A stretch of DNA of 64,000 nt from Terriglobia bacterium (GCA_020073305.1 JAIQFK010000016.1:1-64000); one strand, 5' to 3'; positions 17,564 through 27,718 are shown, counted from the stretch's first letter. A program made the numbers and translations. Notes: generated from the sequence alone by a model not told the origin.

Positions 17564-19284
17564 AGCTGCTGGCTATCGCGGCGCTGGCATATTTTTTCTG
17601 CCTGCAGTTCGTTTTTCCGGGATACGTTCATCCGCTCGTTCCGCACCACGACGATTTCTACTTCCCGCCTGGACTCAGTTACGACGGCCACTCCGTTGGC
17701 GAGAAGCTGCAATGGCCGCGTCCTCTGGGATTTTTGGCGATGGAAGTCTTCGGAAAGCTGGGCCTCGACGGTTACTTATTCGTCCTGGTCCTGATAACGC
17801 TGGCCAATGCGGCACTCACCGCGGCTCTCGCGCGGCGGATCTTCGGACAACCGATCTCCTGGTTTATCGCTCTGGCCTATTGCGTCCTTTTGTTTGCGCA
17901 TCCGGGCTTCTACGTGGACTACTTGCATGACGCGTTCGGGACGCTATCGTATTTCTACCTGATCCTGGCCATGCATGCCTGGTACGGCTTCCGCGAAACG
18001 GGCGACCGGCGATGGGCCGCGGTATGCGCCATGCTCCTTCTGCTGATCGGCTGCACGAAAGAGACTTATTTCGTTTCGGCGCTCGGCTTTTGGCTGATCC
18101 AGATTTATCTGTGCCGCGGCGCGCAACGGCGCATGGGCGTTCTGCTGTGTGCCGGTGGCTGCGTTTTCTTCGCGGCGGGCCTGGCTGCAAACATGCACTC
18201 CATGACCGCCGTGCTGCACGTGAAGACGGACGCCCAAAGCCCGTACCACGTCAGCCTCGCGCCCGCAGCGGTGATCCGCGGGTTCTGGTTCTACGTGTCG
18301 CGTCTGTTTCATCCCGCTGCGCTGGTGCTTGTGTTGAGCGGGATGGCTGCCCTTTACCGGCGCCGCGAGCCGATGATCATGGCATGCACGCTGGTGGCGG
18401 CGGGCGCTGCTGCGCTGCTGCCGTACGCCGTTCTTCCCAATCACCTGGACAGCATGTACGCCTGGACGGGCGCGGCGCTCGCCTTCTCGCCGGTGCTGTT
18501 TCTTTCCCGGCCATTTCACCGAGACGGGATCTGGCGAACCGCCGCCGTCTATGCAGGAGTGACGGCGCTCGTGTTCCTTTCGATTCGCACGGGCAGCGCA
18601 AGGTATGAGGAGCATCGCTGGACGATCGCTCAGGAAAAGATCAACCGGAACATTCTCGATTCCTATCCGGCGCTGAAAGGTCTGGACCGGACGGTTCGAA
18701 AGGTTTTAATCACGGGTCTGGATATGCCGTTCCAGCCATTTCACACCGCGAGCTATATCCGCGCGGAGTTCGGCGCGGAGCGGGAATGGACGGTGCTGAT
18801 TCCTCAACGTGCCGCGCCTAAGGACGAAGCGCCGGTGCGGCTTTCTCCACCAAGCGCCGTGCAGTTGCGCGATTACGACGAGGCATTTGGCTTTGGAGAA
18901 GATGGCCGCCTGCAGGGCCAATGGACACATGCGCAGTTGCAGCAGGCATCTTCGCGCGAGCAGGCCGACCGAATCCTCTTCCCCGCGCTCAACTCCGCCT
19001 TCGACGAGCTGGCCAAAGATTCGGGAAAATGGGATGCGCTGCTCCGCGCCGGCGTTGTCTACTTGAAATGGGGAGAGTTGGATGAGGCGGCGGACTACCT
19101 CGGGCGTTCGGCCGAGCGAGTCCACGATCAGAATCCATACCCGGCATTCTTCTTGGGCCAGGTGCGCGAGGCGCAGGGCCGGATTGGCGAAGCGCGCCGC
19201 TGCTACGCGGACGCCGTCGCTCTCGACCCGGGCCGGCAGAATCCGGCCTTCCGGGAAGCCTTGGAGCGCGTGCGGGAAAGGTGA
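17560..19284 (+). CDS. Polytopic membrane protein with C-terminal TPR-like repeats
   Basis: A 574-residue protein with about ten hydrophobic segments over residues 1-340, starting with MKLLAIAALAYFFCLQFVFPG. The early lumenal HHDDFYFPPG resembles the acidic first loop of GT-C glycosyltransferases, and the overall layout is GT-C-like. A soluble C-terminal part (about 345-574) includes two TPR-type helical pairs (LLRAGVVYLKWGELDEAADYLGRSAERV, PYPAFFLGQVREAQGRIGEARRCYADAVALDPG). It overlaps the previous gene by ATGA and the next by GTGA. A role in transfer or modification of a lipid-linked glycan is suggested by context only. Confidence 0.65.
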   Translation: MKLLAIAALAYFFCLQFVFPGYVHPLVPHHDDFYFPPGLSYDGHSVGEKLQWPRPLGFLAMEVFGKLGLDGYLFVLVLITLANAALTAALARRIFGQPISWFIALAYCVLLFAHPGFYVDYLHDAFGTLSYFYLILAMHAWYGFRETGDRRWAAVCAMLLLLIGCTKETYFVSALGFWLIQIYLCRGAQRRMGVLLCAGGCVFFAAGLAANMHSMTAVLHVKTDAQSPYHVSLAPAAVIRGFWFYVSRLFHPAALVLVLSGMAALYRRREPMIMACTLVAAGAAALLPYAVLPNHLDSMYAWTGAALAFSPVLFLSRPFHRDGIWRTAAVYAGVTALVFLSIRTGSARYEEHRWTIAQEKINRNILDSYPALKGLDRTVRKVLITGLDMPFQPFHTASYIRAEFGAEREWTVLIPQRAAPKDEAPVRLSPPSAVQLRDYDEAFGFGEDGRLQGQWTHAQLQQASSREQADRILFPALNSAFDELAKDSGKWDALLRAGVVYLKWGELDEAADYLGRSAERVHDQNPYPAFFLGQVREAQGRIGEARRCYADAVALDPGRQNPAFREALERVRER

Positions 19285-20156
19285 GGATCGACCTTATGGA
19301 CCCAACGGTGGCGGACCAGTTTCTGCAATCCGTCAACGAGTTTAACGAGCGCGCGGCGCGCCTCGGTTTCACCGATACAGAGAACTACTACTGGTATCAC
19401 ACCGTCGAGCTGCCGCACGGGCTCCTCACCCCGGGACTGTATGATATTCGAGCGGCTCTCGGCGAATTTCGTTTTCCGGACGACATGCGGGGCATGAGCG
19501 TGCTCGATGTCGGTTCAGCCACCGGCTTCTTCGCTTTCGAATTCGCCAGGCGCGGGGCGCGCGTGGTTTCGGTGGAGCTTCCTTCGCTCTACGCGCTCGA
19601 CCGGTTTCCCGGGCAACGTATCGAGCAGACGCTCGACAAGATCGGGGAAATGATCGTACCCCGGTCCCTGGACGCGATGCGAGGGTACGTCAGGAAGTAC
19701 ACCGCTGAGGAGCTCTACTTTTATCTGCTCGAGGGCCCGTTCGAATTCTGCCGGAAGCTGCTGAAGGCTCCTGTCGAGCGTTGCCTTTCGACCGTGTATG
19801 ATCTGTCCGAAGCTAAGCTGGGCGCCACCTTTGACCTGGTGTTCATGGGCGACATTCTGCTGCACACGCTGAACCCGCTACAGGCCCTGGCGGCGGTTGC
19901 GCCGCTGTGCCGCGGCGCCCTGGTGCTCGCGCAGGTGATCCCCGGTCAGCCGGAGGACAAACCGGTCATGGCCTATGTGGGCGGCGACACGCCGGGATCG
20001 GATGAAGTTTCCTGGTGGCTTCCGAACATGGCTTGCATAATCCAACTGCTCAAGAAGCTGGGATTCCGCAACGTGATGGAGATTGGACGAAACCGCGGCG
20101 TGCTTCGGCCGTCCGGATTCGCGTACGACCGTCCCATCTTGCGCGCGGTAAAGTGA
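19281..20156 (+). CDS. SAM-dependent methyltransferase, class I
   Basis: A 291-residue protein. SAM-binding motif I is SVLDVGSATGFFAFEFARRG (about 72-91), strand 2 is VVSVELPSLYALDRFPG, and the motif IV-like segment is FDLVFMGDILLHTLNPLQALAAVAPL (about 185-210). The N-terminal YYWYHTVELPHGLLTPG is typical of the DUF1698/mo5U34-like branch. The insert between strand 2 and motif IV is unusually long. The start is GTG, overlapping the stop of the membrane protein gene by four bases, and it is the last gene of the coupled run. The substrate is unknown. Confidence 0.8.
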   Translation: MRIDLMDPTVADQFLQSVNEFNERAARLGFTDTENYYWYHTVELPHGLLTPGLYDIRAALGEFRFPDDMRGMSVLDVGSATGFFAFEFARRGARVVSVELPSLYALDRFPGQRIEQTLDKIGEMIVPRSLDAMRGYVRKYTAEELYFYLLEGPFEFCRKLLKAPVERCLSTVYDLSEAKLGATFDLVFMGDILLHTLNPLQALAAVAPLCRGALVLAQVIPGQPEDKPVMAYVGGDTPGSDEVSWWLPNMACIIQLLKKLGFRNVMEIGRNRGVLRPSGFAYDRPILRAVK

Positions 20157-20162
20157 TGTGCC

Positions 20163-20801
20163 TTACTTGATTTCGCGGATGCGGATGTTGCGGAACAGGG
20201 CAACGGCTTTTTGGTCGTGGAGCTGCAGCCCGATGGGTCCTACCTTGGAGCGCTTCGGATCGCCGGGAGACTGCGCCACCGGGTGGCCATTGAGGCTGAC
20301 GCGGATCATGCCGTTGCGGGATTCGATGTCCAGCGAGTTCCAGTCGAAATCATGCTGGAAGCCGGGCTTGGCTTTGTCGAACAGATAGACGCTTCCGGTT
20401 CCATATTCATCCCCGTCGTTAGCGATCTGGATTTCGTAGCCGATGTGGGAGGGAGTGCGGTGAGGATCCCATTTCGCGCCCTGCGCGTACTGCGCACGCG
20501 ACGTATCCCGGATGGAGACGCCGCTGTTGCCGCCCCAGCGCAGCCAGAACTCGACGTGCAGGTCGTACTCGCCAAATTCCTTCTTCGTGTAAAGCCAGCA
20601 CTGATGATCGGTGGGCTTGGCTGGATCGCGTTGGCCGGCAAGCGTTCCATCGCTCCACACGTTCCAGAACCCTTCGCCGACCACTTCCCAGCCGTCGAGG
20701 TTTTTTCCATTCAATAGATTGGCCCATTCAGCCGCGGACCCGAGCTGGGCACACGCGAGTCCAATGGAAATCGCAGAAACCGTTCTGATGGTGGAAAGCA
20801 T
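20163..20801 (-). CDS. Secreted DUF1080 (3-keto-disaccharide hydrolase-like) protein
   Basis: A 212-residue protein with a signal peptide (LSTIRTVSAISIGLACAQLGSAA). The rest is a single DUF1080 jelly-roll domain: WANLLNGKNLDGWEVVGEGFWNV, YDLHVEFWLRWGGNSGVSIRD (about 82-102), GYEIQIAND and the final IGLQLHDQKAVALFRNIRIREI. The family includes 3-keto-glucoside hydrolases and concanavalin-like binding proteins acting on plant or microbial sugars in the periplasm. I start at 20801 because GAGGAA lies just upstream and the signal peptide begins there. It is convergent with the methyltransferase gene, six bases apart. Confidence 0.85.
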   Translation of the reverse strand: MLSTIRTVSAISIGLACAQLGSAAEWANLLNGKNLDGWEVVGEGFWNVWSDGTLAGQRDPAKPTDHQCWLYTKKEFGEYDLHVEFWLRWGGNSGVSIRDTSRAQYAQGAKWDPHRTPSHIGYEIQIANDGDEYGTGSVYLFDKAKPGFQHDFDWNSLDIESRNGMIRVSLNGHPVAQSPGDPKRSKVGPIGLQLHDQKAVALFRNIRIREIK

Positions 20802-20911
20802 TTCCTCATTGTAGGTGAGCGTGCCCTCTCGGGTTTTGGCGGTCCTCAACTTCGCACCCGCACGGCCGGTCGGTGGCCGCACGAGTGGAAGCTGAGGTTG
20901 TTGCCCGCAGG

Positions 20912-21544
20912 TCACGCCGTCTTAAGAAGGGGAGGCGCTACCGGCGGTCTCGGCATTTCGATCAGGTCCAGCGCGGTTGGGGACGGCGCTTTCCGAACCG
21001 ATCCTCCGAAATACTCGTCAAGCGGGAAAAGGCTGTAGGGTTCCAGGTCTCGAAACACGCGGCCCAGTTTTTGCTGGATCCGGTAGACCGCGTGAAAGAA
21101 AGTGCCGCGGTCGATCTTCATCTGCCGGCAGCAGAGTTTCCAATCGGCGCCCAGCAAGAAGTGATTGCGGAACACCTTGTATTCGAATTCATCCAGCGAG
21201 CGGCGGCTGACCAGGCAGAAATCGGCGACATAGTCTTCGTCTTTTCGTGCCCAAGTCAGCCTGCGATCTTTTCCCGCGCAAAAGGTGAGCGTCACTTTAC
21301 TCATGTACTTTTCTTTTGTGGCGCAATGCCGGAAGCGGATATAACAGGCGCGGAAGATCGCGCGTAACACACAGTTGCAAGCGGCAGGTTTGCCTCCCCT
21401 GCCCGGACGCAATCCATCTCCATGGCAATGCGTACAGGAAGTTTTCGCTAGCGCGATAGTCTCTGATCGGTTCCAATTCTTATCCAACGTGAATGCCCTC
21501 CCGGCCTGCCGCCCGTCTAAACGGCGGCGAGGCCAGTGAAACAA
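20912..21544 (-). CDS. Unknown protein with DnaJ-type zinc motif and sigma-like helix-turn-helix
   Basis: Up to 210 residues; I know no name for it. A CTHCHGDGLRPGRGG...CNC segment (about 37-58) looks like a DnaJ-type CxxCxGxG zinc site. The second half has FRNHFLLGADWKLCCRQMKIDRGTFFHAVYRIQQKLGRVF, which reads like a region-4-type helix-turn-helix. The C-terminus is proline-rich. The start is uncertain: a good-looking later ATG would begin at MSKVTLTFC (about residue 81) and would drop the zinc motif. AT-rich intergenic DNA lies directly upstream. A DNA-binding regulator is a reasonable guess, no more. Confidence 0.55.
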   Translation of the reverse strand: MFHWPRRRLDGRQAGRAFTLDKNWNRSETIALAKTSCTHCHGDGLRPGRGGKPAACNCVLRAIFRACYIRFRHCATKEKYMSKVTLTFCAGKDRRLTWARKDEDYVADFCLVSRRSLDEFEYKVFRNHFLLGADWKLCCRQMKIDRGTFFHAVYRIQQKLGRVFRDLEPYSLFPLDEYFGGSVRKAPSPTALDLIEMPRPPVAPPLLKTA

Positions 21545-21772
21545 CTGCTGTCCAATGTAAAACGGATTACAACAGGGTCAATATTCTTATTAAATATTTT
21601 CTATTTTCATCTGACAGCGGAATCATTGAATTGCTTATAACTCCCTTCACTGCATTAAGAACTGGGGCGTCGACGACCTCCAAAAAATTCTTATTTAAAT
21701 CGTGCGTAATTTCTGTTACGATCTAAATCGGTCGACCCCTATTTCAGGGCGAAATCACCTGAACCACGCACC
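21545..21772. other. AT-rich intergenic region between divergent regulators
   Basis: About 230 bases with many A/T runs (for example around 21590-21606), in clear contrast with the G+C-rich surroundings. Near the end, CGTAA and TTACG form a small dyad about 60 bases before the XRE-like gene. It probably holds the promoters of both divergent genes, but no pair of boxes stands out enough to be called. Confidence 0.5.
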
Positions 21773-22027
21773 ATGTATTTTGAGCTTCTGCAGATTCGCT
21801 TGATTGCGCACGTTCAGCAGCGCGTGCAGCGCGGCGAACTGACCGAAAGGGGCCTCGCCCGTCACACGGGAATCTCGCAACCGCATCTTCACAACATGCT
21901 GAAGGGTGCGCGGGTGCTGTCGCCGCAGATGGCGGATCTCCTCCTGCACCACCTGCACATCACGTTGCTGGATCTATTGGACGCAGACGAACTAGCCGCG
22001 CACCAGCGCACGGGTCAACCCGGCTGA
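21773..22027 (+). CDS. XRE-type helix-turn-helix regulator, short
   Basis: An 84-residue protein whose residues about 8-70 form a Cro/C1-type helix-turn-helix: IAHVQQRVQRGELTERGLARHTGISQPHLHNMLKGARVLSPQMADLLLHHL. The TERGLARHTGISQPHLHNML core is the recognition unit. There is no effector domain, as in phage-like or toxin-antitoxin regulators. It is followed after ten bases by an unknown gene that is probably co-transcribed and may be its functional partner. The AT-rich upstream region carries a possible operator dyad. Confidence 0.75.
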   Translation: MYFELLQIRLIAHVQQRVQRGELTERGLARHTGISQPHLHNMLKGARVLSPQMADLLLHHLHITLLDLLDADELAAHQRTGQPG

Positions 22028-22037
22028 AGTATTCTGG

Positions 22038-22604
22038 ATGGAAGCCGCGGCGCAGCAACGATCCGGCAGATGGAGCCACCGGGGATTGCCAAAAGACCGA
22101 TTGAAGAAGCTGACGGAAGCCATCGACGCACTCGCGCAAAAAGACGACGCGCTGCTGCTGAAAGCCCAGGAAATCGCTTCACTCCGGCGGCAGGCTGCCG
22201 TGGAGCTGCACGGCATCTGCGCCAAGTTCGTTTGCGACATCAACCGGCAGCTGGCGAAGATTCAGCTTCAGTTTGATCCCTCTGAATACTCGCCCGAGTC
22301 GTTTCGCGACGTCGGCGCCAACCTGCTGCAGATCAACGTTCACGGACGAATCCTGCAAATCGAATTTGCCTCCACAGTGGATACGGTCTCGACCGAGAAT
22401 TTCCGGGTGCCCCACATTCTCGAAGGCTCGATCCGCTGCTTCAACCAGGAGTCGCTGGACCGGGCTTTCATCGAAGAGCAGTTTATCTTCTATTGTCTGG
22501 AGAGGAAGAAACGGAACCTGTGGCGATTCTTCGATGCGCGCACCTACCGCTCCGGGCCCTTCGATCAGGAGTACCTGATCAGCCTGATGGAGCAGTTGGT
22601 GTGA
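22038..22604 (+). CDS. Hypothetical protein paired with XRE regulator
   Basis: A 188-residue protein of unknown function. The N-terminal half (about 20-75) is a charged amphipathic helix region (RLKKLTEAIDALAQKDDALLLKAQEIASLRRQAAVELHGICAKF) likely to form a coiled coil. The second half has alternating strands (NLLQINVHGRILQIEFAS, HILEGSIRCFNQESL) and ends with an aromatic FYCLERKKRNLWRFFDARTYRSGPF segment. It lies ten bases after the XRE-like gene. No known family was recognised. Coding status is supported by codon use and the operon position. Confidence 0.6.
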   Translation: MEAAAQQRSGRWSHRGLPKDRLKKLTEAIDALAQKDDALLLKAQEIASLRRQAAVELHGICAKFVCDINRQLAKIQLQFDPSEYSPESFRDVGANLLQINVHGRILQIEFASTVDTVSTENFRVPHILEGSIRCFNQESLDRAFIEEQFIFYCLERKKRNLWRFFDARTYRSGPFDQEYLISLMEQLV

Positions 22605-22611
22605 AAAGGTG

Positions 22612-23265
22612 TCAGGTGCGCTGATTGCGGATAGCCCGGCGCCATTCGACTCGAGCCGTCTTCACCACGATCTGGCAATAGCTGGTGAGGCCCCGGCTCT
22701 CCAGGTACTCGAGATCTGAAGCGACGCGCTGACGGATGCAGGTGTCGCCGCGCCATCCGCGGACTTGCGCGAGTCCGGTGAGTCCGGGACGCACGGAGAG
22801 CCGCACGGCGTATTCGGGGATGCCGCCACTAAACGTGCGCGCGTGAGCCGGCATCTCGGGCCGGGGACCAACCAGCGACATCTCGCCCCGGATCACGTTC
22901 CAAAACTGGGGGAGTTCGTCGAGATCGAAACGGCGCAACCAGCGGCCAAAACGGGTGCGCGGAGGGAAATCCTCATCGCTCCAGTCGTCGGGCTGGGGCC
23001 GAAAATCGCGCGGAGTGGTTCGGATCTTGTGCAACACAAACGGCTCGCCGTCGAGGCCTAGGCGGACGTGGTGGAACAGAACGGGCCGGCCGTCGATGAC
23101 AAGCTTCAACGCCACGGCCAGCAATAGCAAAGGAACCCAAACCGGCGAGGCCGCGGCAATCAGGATCACATCCAGAACACGCTGCGTTGAATCCCATGCC
23201 GAACGCGCGTGTGCGCGCCGAGGGTATGTTGCGATGCTTGCAAGTGATGTGGTGTGTCCGGCCAT
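22612..23265 (-). CDS. Undecaprenyl-phosphate sugar phosphotransferase, WcaJ/PglC-like
   Basis: A 217-residue bacterial sugar transferase that would attach a sugar phosphate to undecaprenyl phosphate at the start of exopolysaccharide, O-antigen or glycoprotein glycan assembly. There is one membrane segment (about 30-55, VLDVILIAAASPVWVPLLLLAVALKL). The catalytic domain follows: FVLHKIRTTPRD, RRFDLDELPQFWNVIRGEMSLVGPRPE (about 118-144, with the conserved acidic and SLVGPRPE motifs) and SVRPGLTGLAQVRG. It is the short, single-membrane-segment form. It is convergent with the preceding hypothetical gene, and no polymerase or flippase lies nearby. Confidence 0.88.
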   Translation of the reverse strand: MAGHTTSLASIATYPRRAHARSAWDSTQRVLDVILIAAASPVWVPLLLLAVALKLVIDGRPVLFHHVRLGLDGEPFVLHKIRTTPRDFRPQPDDWSDEDFPPRTRFGRWLRRFDLDELPQFWNVIRGEMSLVGPRPEMPAHARTFSGGIPEYAVRLSVRPGLTGLAQVRGWRGDTCIRQRVASDLEYLESRGLTSYCQIVVKTARVEWRRAIRNQRT

Positions 23266-23364
23266 GCTGGGTTCCTGTAGGCGATCCTAAGACCGATATT
23301 CGCACGCACTGGCCCGAATCGATAAGGAGTTGTTACGTGGAAATGCTGAATTTACAACTTGTTC

Positions 23365-23391
23365 GGGGCACAGACGGAATGGCTGTGCCCC
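23365..23391 (-). terminator. Hairpin after ahcY, probable terminator
   Basis: GGGGCACAG and CTGTGCCCC pair perfectly over nine base pairs around a nine-base loop, 14 bases after the ahcY stop. A long T-run is missing, so the termination role is only probable. Confidence 0.5.
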
Positions 23392-23404
23392 AAATGGAGG
23401 GTGA

Positions 23405-24739
<1,335 letters not shown>

Positions 24740-24743
24740 TCAT

Positions 24744-24765
24744 GGACAGGCGAGCACGCCTGTCC
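24744..24765 (-). terminator. Hairpin between metK and ahcY
   Basis: GGACAGGCG and CGCCTGTCC form a perfect nine-base-pair stem with loop AGCA, eight bases after the metK stop. There is no T-run, so this could be a partial terminator, a processing or stability element between two co-transcribed genes, or a dispersed hairpin repeat. Confidence 0.5.
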
Positions 24766-24772
24766 TCCGTCA

Positions 24773-25942
24773 CTAGCGCGCCGTTGCTTCCGCCACCGGC
24801 GCTTCCTGGCGCAGCTCGTCGGCTTTGTCAGTAGCTTCCCAGGTGAAACTCTCTTCGGTCCGGCCGAAGTGGCCGAACGCAGCCGTCTTTCGATAGATCG
24901 GGCGCCGCAGCTTCAAATGATCGATGATTCCCTTGGGCGTCAGCGGGAAGTGCGTACGAATCAGGGCAGTCATCTTGTCTTCGGCGATGCTTCCCGTACC
25001 GAACGCATTCACCATCACCGAGACCGGCTCGGCCACACCGATGGCGTAAGCCAGTTGCACTTCGCAGCGATGCGCCAGTCCCGCGGCCACCAGGTTCTTG
25101 GCGATGTAACGTGCCATGTAGCAGGCCGAGCGGTCCACTTTCGTCGGATCTTTTCCGGAGAATGCGCCGCCGCCATGCCGGCCCATGCCGCCATATGTAT
25201 CGACGATGATCTTTCGCCCGGTGAGTCCGGTATCGCCGTGAGGGCCGCCGACCACGAACCTTCCCGTAGGATTGATGTGATATTTCGTGCCCGAGTCTAC
25301 CATGCCCGCCGGAATCACGGCGTCGATGATGTGCTTCTTCACTTCGGCGCGCAGCGTTTCGGTAGAGACTTCGTCGCTGTGCTGCGTGGAGACCACCACG
25401 GCGTCGATGCGCTTGGGCTGGCCGCCTACATACTCGACGCTGACTTGCGACTTGCCATCCGGACGCAGAAAATCGAGAATGCCCGCGCGGCGCGCCTCCG
25501 AAAGCCGCCGGACCAGCTTATGCGCCATCATGATGGGCATGGGCATCAACTCCGCCGTCTCGTTGCAGGCGTAGCCGAACATCAGTCCCTGATCTCCGGC
25601 ACCGCCCGGATCGACTCCCATGGCAATATCCGGCGACTGGGGCTGGATGGCGTTGAGCACTCCGCACGTCTGGTAGTCGAACCCGAAGGCGGCATCCGTG
25701 TATCCCACGTCCTGGATGGTCTGCCGCGCAATCTTGGGAACATCCACGTAACAGGTTGTCGTGATCTCGCCCGCCACCACGCAGATTCCCGTGGTCACCA
25801 GGACTTCGCACGCTACTCGGCCGTATGGGTCCTGCTCCAAAACGGAGTCGAGCACGGCATCGGAAATCTGGTCGGCAATTTTATCGGGATGACCTTCGGT
25901 GACCGATTCCGATGTGAACAAGTGGCGTTGACTGGCTCCCAT
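24773..25942 (-). CDS. metK: S-adenosylmethionine synthetase
   Basis: A 389-residue methionine adenosyltransferase making S-adenosylmethionine from methionine and ATP. The motifs are complete: [24 protein letters not shown] at the start, [16 protein letters not shown] (about 115-130), [20 protein letters not shown], and the phosphate-binding [17 protein letters not shown] (about 262-278). It starts at the ATG at 25942, preceded by AGGAGG. I looked for a SAM or SAH riboswitch in the roughly 100 bases upstream and saw none. With ahcY downstream and mtnP at 57801 it supplies the methyl cycle. Confidence 0.97.
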   Translation of the reverse strand: MGASQRHLFTSESVTEGHPDKIADQISDAVLDSVLEQDPYGRVACEVLVTTGICVVAGEITTTCYVDVPKIARQTIQDVGYTDAAFGFDYQTCGVLNAIQPQSPDIAMGVDPGGAGDQGLMFGYACNETAELMPMPIMMAHKLVRRLSEARRAGILDFLRPDGKSQVSVEYVGGQPKRIDAVVVSTQHSDEVSTETLRAEVKKHIIDAVIPAGMVDSGTKYHINPTGRFVVGGPHGDTGLTGRKIIVDTYGGMGRHGGGAFSGKDPTKVDRSACYMARYIAKNLVAAGLAHRCEVQLAYAIGVAEPVSVMVNAFGTGSIAEDKMTALIRTHFPLTPKGIIDHLKLRRPIYRKTAAFGHFGRTEESFTWEATDKADELRQEAPVAEATAR

Positions 25943-26040
25943 AATCCTCCTGAGGTTTGGCTACGCTAGCGCGCGGGGACGTTCCTATCTACTTGTGGCG
26001 CAAACGATTAAGTTTAGCGAGTTGCCGCCGCCGCGTCAAA

Positions 26041-26988
26041 TCAGGCGGACGCCGGATGGCGTTCCAGAAACGCGTCGACTTCGCGGCGCGCCGGGGCGGA
26101 GGCCTGAGCGCCCAACCGTGTCACAGAGATAGCGGCGGCGGCATTGGCAAACCGTAGGGCGTGCTCGAGGGGCGCCCCTTCGGCCAGGGCCACGGCCAGC
26201 GCGGCATTGAAAGTGTCGCCGGCGGCGGTGGTGTCTTTGACCTCGACAGGAAAAGCGGGGACGTGGCGCGGCGCCACCCCGTCATGAGCCAGACAACCCT
26301 CGTCGCCCAGCTTGATGATGACTGCCTTCGGCCCCAGCCACCGCAAGGCCTCCGCCATCTCGATGGCTGCGGAGGGCGAGACGCGCGCCGCCGGCCGGCC
26401 GAGGAGCCGCAGCGCTTCACTCTCATTGGGCGTGAGAATATCGACTTTCGCCAGAAGTTCCGCCGGCAGCGGCTGAGCCGGCGCTGGATCGAGCATCGTT
26501 TCGAGGCCTTCCTGCCGCGCCAGCGCCAGCGCGCCGGCCACGGTCGAGAGGGGAGTTTCCAGTTGGAAAAGCGCCAGCCGCGCGCCTCGGAAAACGGGCC
26601 GCATGGCTTCCACATCGGCGGCGGCCAACTCGCCATTTGCGCCCGAGGCCACCACGATGGAGTTCTGCCCGCCGCGGTCCACCCAGATGAGTGCGACGCC
26701 GGTGGCCTGCGACTTGGTCGCGTGCACCGCCCCGACATCCACACCCGCGGCGGAAAGGCTGGCCTTGAGATGATCGGCGAAGACGTCGTATCCCACGCGG
26801 CCGATCATGCGCACGGCGACCGAGTTGCCGCCCAGCTTGGCTGCCGCTACGGCCTGGTTGGCGCCTTTCCCGCCGGGGAACATCTGGAAGTTGCGGCCCA
26901 GCACGGTTTCGCCGGGCGCCGGCAGATGCTCCACGCCCACCACAAAATCCATGTTGAGGCTGCCGACGACGACGATCGCGGGTTTCAT
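26041..26988 (-). CDS. rbsK: Ribokinase, PfkB family
   Basis: A 315-residue sugar kinase. The N-terminal GSLNMDFVVGVEHLPAPGETV and GGKGANQAVAAAKLGG (about 42-57) form the PfkB signature 1. The C-terminal DTTAAGDTFNAALAVAL (about 255) is signature 2, with the catalytic aspartate in GDTFN. Residues and length fit ribokinase (ribose + ATP to ribose 5-phosphate), but other sugars are possible because no ribose transporter is nearby. It lies 12 bases downstream of the DUF507 gene and may be co-transcribed with it. Confidence 0.88.
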   Translation of the reverse strand: MKPAIVVVGSLNMDFVVGVEHLPAPGETVLGRNFQMFPGGKGANQAVAAAKLGGNSVAVRMIGRVGYDVFADHLKASLSAAGVDVGAVHATKSQATGVALIWVDRGGQNSIVVASGANGELAAADVEAMRPVFRGARLALFQLETPLSTVAGALALARQEGLETMLDPAPAQPLPAELLAKVDILTPNESEALRLLGRPAARVSPSAAIEMAEALRWLGPKAVIIKLGDEGCLAHDGVAPRHVPAFPVEVKDTTAAGDTFNAALAVALAEGAPLEHALRFANAAAAISVTRLGAQASAPARREVDAFLERHPASA

Positions 26989-27000
26989 TTGGAAGCGGGT

Positions 27001-27588
27001 TTACCGGGTCAGATCGATGCCCAGTTTTTTGAGTTCTTCGGCGTAATAGCGCTTGTGCAGCAGGTCCCACTCCTCGCTGCCCTCGGGGATCTCGCGCTTC
27101 TGCGAGCGCACTTTGTCGCGCGCCATGCGGTCGACCTTCTCTTCCGCGGTCAGCAGCTCGGTCATGGCGCGCACGACTTCGAGCCGCACTTCGTTGGGTT
27201 CTTTCTTGATGCGCAGCTCGCGCGATTTCCGCAGCGCCGTCACGATCTTGTGCGACATGTCGTTAATCTTGTCGCGCGAGAGCTTCATCTGATCGCCCGA
27301 ATCGCGTCCCGAGGCTCGGACCACCTTGCGCTGCGCGATGAGGGTGTTCTTGATGCGACGGAACATTTCCTGGTAGCTGACGCCCTCGCGGCGCATGTAG
27401 TCGGCGTACTGGCCGAGAATGTCGCGGACTTCGTCATTCAGCCGGTCTTCGGTGGTCAGCTCTTCAGTAATGATGTGGTCGATGATTTCGGCGACACCCT
27501 GCGGGTTGGGCGTCTCCAGAGTATGCGGTGTGATCTTTCGTACGATCTGGCGAGACAGGTAGCTAACGAATTCTCTGGCGAGAAGCAT
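27001..27588 (-). CDS. DUF507 family protein
   Basis: A 195-residue protein made of two related halves of the DUF507 type: LLAREFVSYLSRQIVRKI...VAEIIDHIITEELTTEDRLNDEVRDIL and a second SRDKINDMSHKIVTALRK...EVVRAMTELLTAEEKVDRMARDKVRSQ. It is rich in charged helices and has no signal peptide. The family is widespread in Acidobacteria and Deltaproteobacteria; its function is unknown to me. It is upstream of and close to the ribokinase gene. Confidence 0.85.
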   Translation of the reverse strand: MLLAREFVSYLSRQIVRKITPHTLETPNPQGVAEIIDHIITEELTTEDRLNDEVRDILGQYADYMRREGVSYQEMFRRIKNTLIAQRKVVRASGRDSGDQMKLSRDKINDMSHKIVTALRKSRELRIKKEPNEVRLEVVRAMTELLTAEEKVDRMARDKVRSQKREIPEGSEEWDLLHKRYYAEELKKLGIDLTR

Positions 27589-27650
27589 CCTTGAATTTTT
27601 CTGGAAGAACCGGGGGCCTTAAGACAGTCTAATCGGCGGGGAGGAGGGGT

Positions 27651-27665
27651 GTCAAACGAAGAGAG
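27651..27665. repeat. 15-bp direct repeat, left (possible target duplication)
   Basis: GTCAAACGAAGAGAG matches 31401-31415 (GTCAAACGAGGAGAG) at 14 of 15 positions in the same orientation and directly abuts the left inverted repeat. Confidence 0.7.
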
Positions 27666-27718
27666 GGGATAGGAGACAGAGAGGTTCAAAGTTGCACTTC
27701 AATAAGTCTTATTTATCT
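27666..27718 (+). repeat. Left imperfect terminal inverted repeat
   Basis: Without gaps, these 53 bases match the reverse complement of 31348-31400 at 42 positions; the outer 40 match at 34 and the first 18 are identical. The tip is GGGATAGGAGACAGAGAG. Confidence 0.75.

Noticed and set aside
25943-26040. Possible SAM riboswitch upstream of metK
   Set aside because: The gap is only about 100 bases, and no kink-turn or pseudoknot arrangement of the known SAM classes was visible.
26161-27594. 477-codon open frame antisense to ribokinase and DUF507
   Set aside because: It spans two recognised genes on the other strand and shows shadow composition (rich in H, R, G, Q).
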